Below are positions 62,634 to 64,000 of a stretch of DNA of 64,000 bases, one piece after another. The DNA comes from Symbiodinium sp. CCMP2592 (taxonomy: Eukaryota; Sar; Dinophyceae; Suessiales; Symbiodiniaceae), in the NCBI GenBank assembly GCA_905221615.1, contig CAJNDT010005335.1:186001-250000 (forward strand), given 5' to 3'. A model generated the notes under the pieces. That model saw nothing but the letters and a program-made list of their open reading frames with translations. It was not told the origin of the DNA and ran no database searches. A program made the translations under genes and the position numbers. How positions within the stretch are numbered: position 1 is the first letter of the stretch; every line of letters begins with the position of its first letter.

Positions 62634-63182
62634 TTGTTCGTGGGTTTTGGTGCCAGTTTCCTTGCTTGGGGGAGAGTTCCTCAGCCCCAGGGCCGAACTT
62701 TCCGACTGACCGGTTCTTACCGAACCCGCGTAAAATCCGTAAACCTCGGCCTTTCTACACCGAAACCCCAAACCCATGGACCCTCCCAAATGCTCAGTTC
62801 CCATTGGCCCCATTGGCTCTTTCCAGGCCACCTCAGCTGCGCACCGCTCGCATGTGACTCGGCTGTTTTAGCCCTAGGAACAGCAGGCTATGACCCCTGC
62901 TTGCAGGTGATATCCCTGAAAATAGGTCGGGTTTTGAATCTAGGGGTAGGGTTGTCCCAAACTCTGCTTCCTCTAAAATCGAGAGCAGAGGGCCGCTTTT
63001 TGATTTCTGTCGTCGGGCCTGGGATTTTCCGGGCGTTGCTCGTGCTGCTTACTTTGAACTGCCATAGCCTACTGTTCCCCAAGGTCGCCATAGCTATAAA
63101 TTCAAGCCGTATGAGGGCTCATAGTGTAATGAGAACCTCCTGCAGTTTGGAATTTGGAAGGATCCCTCTGGAGATGATGTGA
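62634..63182 (+). CDS. Long open frame, hydrophobic second half
   Basis: About 182 codons to TGA at 63180. The second half reads VISLKIGRVLNLGVGLSQTL and GPGIFRALLVLLTLNCHSLL. Could be several exons plus intron in one open frame. A shorter overlapping frame ends near 62857. Confidence 0.34.
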   Translation: MFVGFGASFLAWGRVPQPQGRTFRLTGSYRTRVKSVNLGLSTPKPQTHGPSQMLSSHWPHWLFPGHLSCAPLACDSAVLALGTAGYDPCLQVISLKIGRVLNLGVGLSQTLLPLKSRAEGRFLISVVGPGIFRALLVLLTLNCHSLLFPKVAIAINSSRMRAHSVMRTSCSLEFGRIPLEMM

Positions 63183-63334
63183 GTCTTAATGCGCATAAAA
63201 TACAGAAATGGGGTTATCGTAGGAGGCATGCTTGCAGTTTCAGGTAGGGAAGATCGATAGTATGCATTAAAGTCTAAAGGCTACGGTGCGGAGTTGCGGC
63301 CCCTGGCATCCCCAAGCTGGCGATGACTATAGGG

Positions 63335-63430
63335 GGCCTTAGATACTTTTTTTTTTTTTTTTTTTTGCGGGGGTTCTTTTTACTAATTATAGTACATATA
63401 ATAGGCTCCAAAATTCTAATTGTTATTAGC
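63335..63430. mobile_element. Family 1 element with poly-T insertion
   Basis: GGGGCCTTAGATAC, then about 18 T, GCGGGGGTTC, TAATTATAGTACATATAATA, GGCTCCAAAATTCTAATTG. Confidence 0.6.
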
Positions 63431-63514
63431 TCGAATCTTGCATGCAAGTTCCTTTCCTGAAGTTACTTCCAAGCGAGGCTTGCGGTATAGAGCTTAAATC
63501 TACTTCGAAGTTCC

Positions 63515-63718
63515 GTGAAAGATCGACACCACACCCGGACCACGTATCCCAAACTGGGAAGGGTGGGGAGTCAGCCCGCCTGCGAATACAACAAAGCTTA
63601 TGCCGAAGAGTTTTGGGATCAGGACTTACTGTTCTGTAGGGTTTGGGGCCACAGGTACTTCTTATCCTTCCGGTTTACCTGTTCGACAACCGCATACCCC
63701 GTGTTCGTATCTTTCTAG
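63515..63718 (+). CDS. Exon-like ORF
   Basis: Reads YPKLGRVGSQPACEYNKAYA, EEFWDQDLLFCRVWGHRYFL, SFRFTCSTTAYPVFVSF, TAG at 63716. Aromatic-rich, coding-like; family unknown. Confidence 0.42.
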   Translation: MKDRHHTRTTYPKLGRVGSQPACEYNKAYAEEFWDQDLLFCRVWGHRYFLSFRFTCSTTAYPVFVSF

Positions 63719-63762
63719 GCACCAGTGTGGAAGCCTGAGCATTTAGTTAGTTATACCACTCC

Positions 63763-63948
63763 TTGAAGTTCCATGTTCGATCGCTATGCCCCAAAACCAG
63801 GTTGTACGTATCCTGGCCCCTACAAGATGTCTTCGGATCGAGCAAGCGCAGTCCCGCTGTCAGAGCCCCCGAACCTGAAGCCCTCGACTCGCAACCGAAG
63901 CCACGAAGATGCATCATACAACTTGAGCAAAACAACCCAAACCTCTAG
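63763..63948 (+). CDS. Exon-like ORF
   Basis: Reads KFHVRSLCPKTRLYVSWPLQ, DVFGSSKRSPAVRAPEPEAL, KPRRCIIQLEQNNPNL, TAG. Follows the previous island on the same strand and may be the same gene. Confidence 0.36.
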   Translation: MKFHVRSLCPKTRLYVSWPLQDVFGSSKRSPAVRAPEPEALDSQPKPRRCIIQLEQNNPNL

Positions 63949-64000
63949 GCCCTATTTAACTCCCTACACGGTAAGCCCTCGACGTCGTAAACCCTCCGCC

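Noticed and set aside
1-64000. tRNA, rRNA, CRISPR array, bacterial operon or terminator
   Set aside because: No cloverleaf, rRNA core, regularly spaced direct repeats with unique spacers, or Shine-Dalgarno-ordered genes were seen; long inverted repeats here lack terminator context.

Overview
This window looks like nuclear DNA of a dinoflagellate. The evidence is: (1) intron donors are mostly GC or GA instead of GT, with AG|G acceptors, in every gene I could reconstruct; (2) CCCTAAA/TTTAGGG-type repeats are scattered over about 60 kb; (3) short exons sit in repeat-filled introns; (4) there is one protein of a kind I associate with dinoflagellate proteomes (ITHAW and SRLWCGYEAY motifs followed by many membrane segments). 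There are no bacterial operons, rRNA, tRNA or CRISPR. No species is claimed.

Layout. 1-3300 has a different texture, without telomere-like repeats: the 3' end of one ORF, a long ORF fusing an ADP-ribosyltransferase-like region to an RNA 2'-phosphotransferase (Tpt1/KptA) domain interrupted by one TGA, and a proline-rich ORF. A 16-nt imperfect palindrome is sprinkled through coding and non-coding parts. 3.3-9.2 kb holds microsatellites, hairpin elements, a few exon-like islands on both strands and a decayed ORF. 9.6-11.4 kb holds a Thr/Ala/Pro repeat gene with a KYYG-repeat tail. 12-21 kb is mostly repeats with decayed coding remnants and one good exon (20.44-20.68 kb). 21.56-23.47 kb is a degenerate telomere-like satellite with a higher-order repeat of about 717 bp and an inverted G-rich block. 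24-27.5 kb holds exon-like islands. 28.1-29.8 kb is an F-box/Kelch gene. 31.99-35.66 kb is a seven-exon TIR-like plus multi-membrane-span gene whose exons sum to 572 codons. 36-64 kb alternates microsatellites, about 100-bp inverted-repeat elements and short exons, including minus-strand coding at 42.7-43.1 and 60.2-62.2 kb.

Main result. At least eleven families of roughly 70-130 bp non-coding inverted-repeat elements occur here. In three places a family 2 element coincides with an intron: treating it as an intron, with the donor in its left TIR and the acceptor at or just after its right end, joins two coding islands in phase. Two other families carry splice-like ends in or beside their TIRs. 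This suggests several introner-like (intron-generating) transposon families at work in one locus.

Limits. All coding calls come from reading frame, codon texture and splice motifs by eye; no homology search or RNA evidence was available. Exon-island calls are provisional and exact ends may move by a few bases. Most stretches not listed hold only degenerate CCCTAAA/TTTAGGG-derived text in which I see nothing else.
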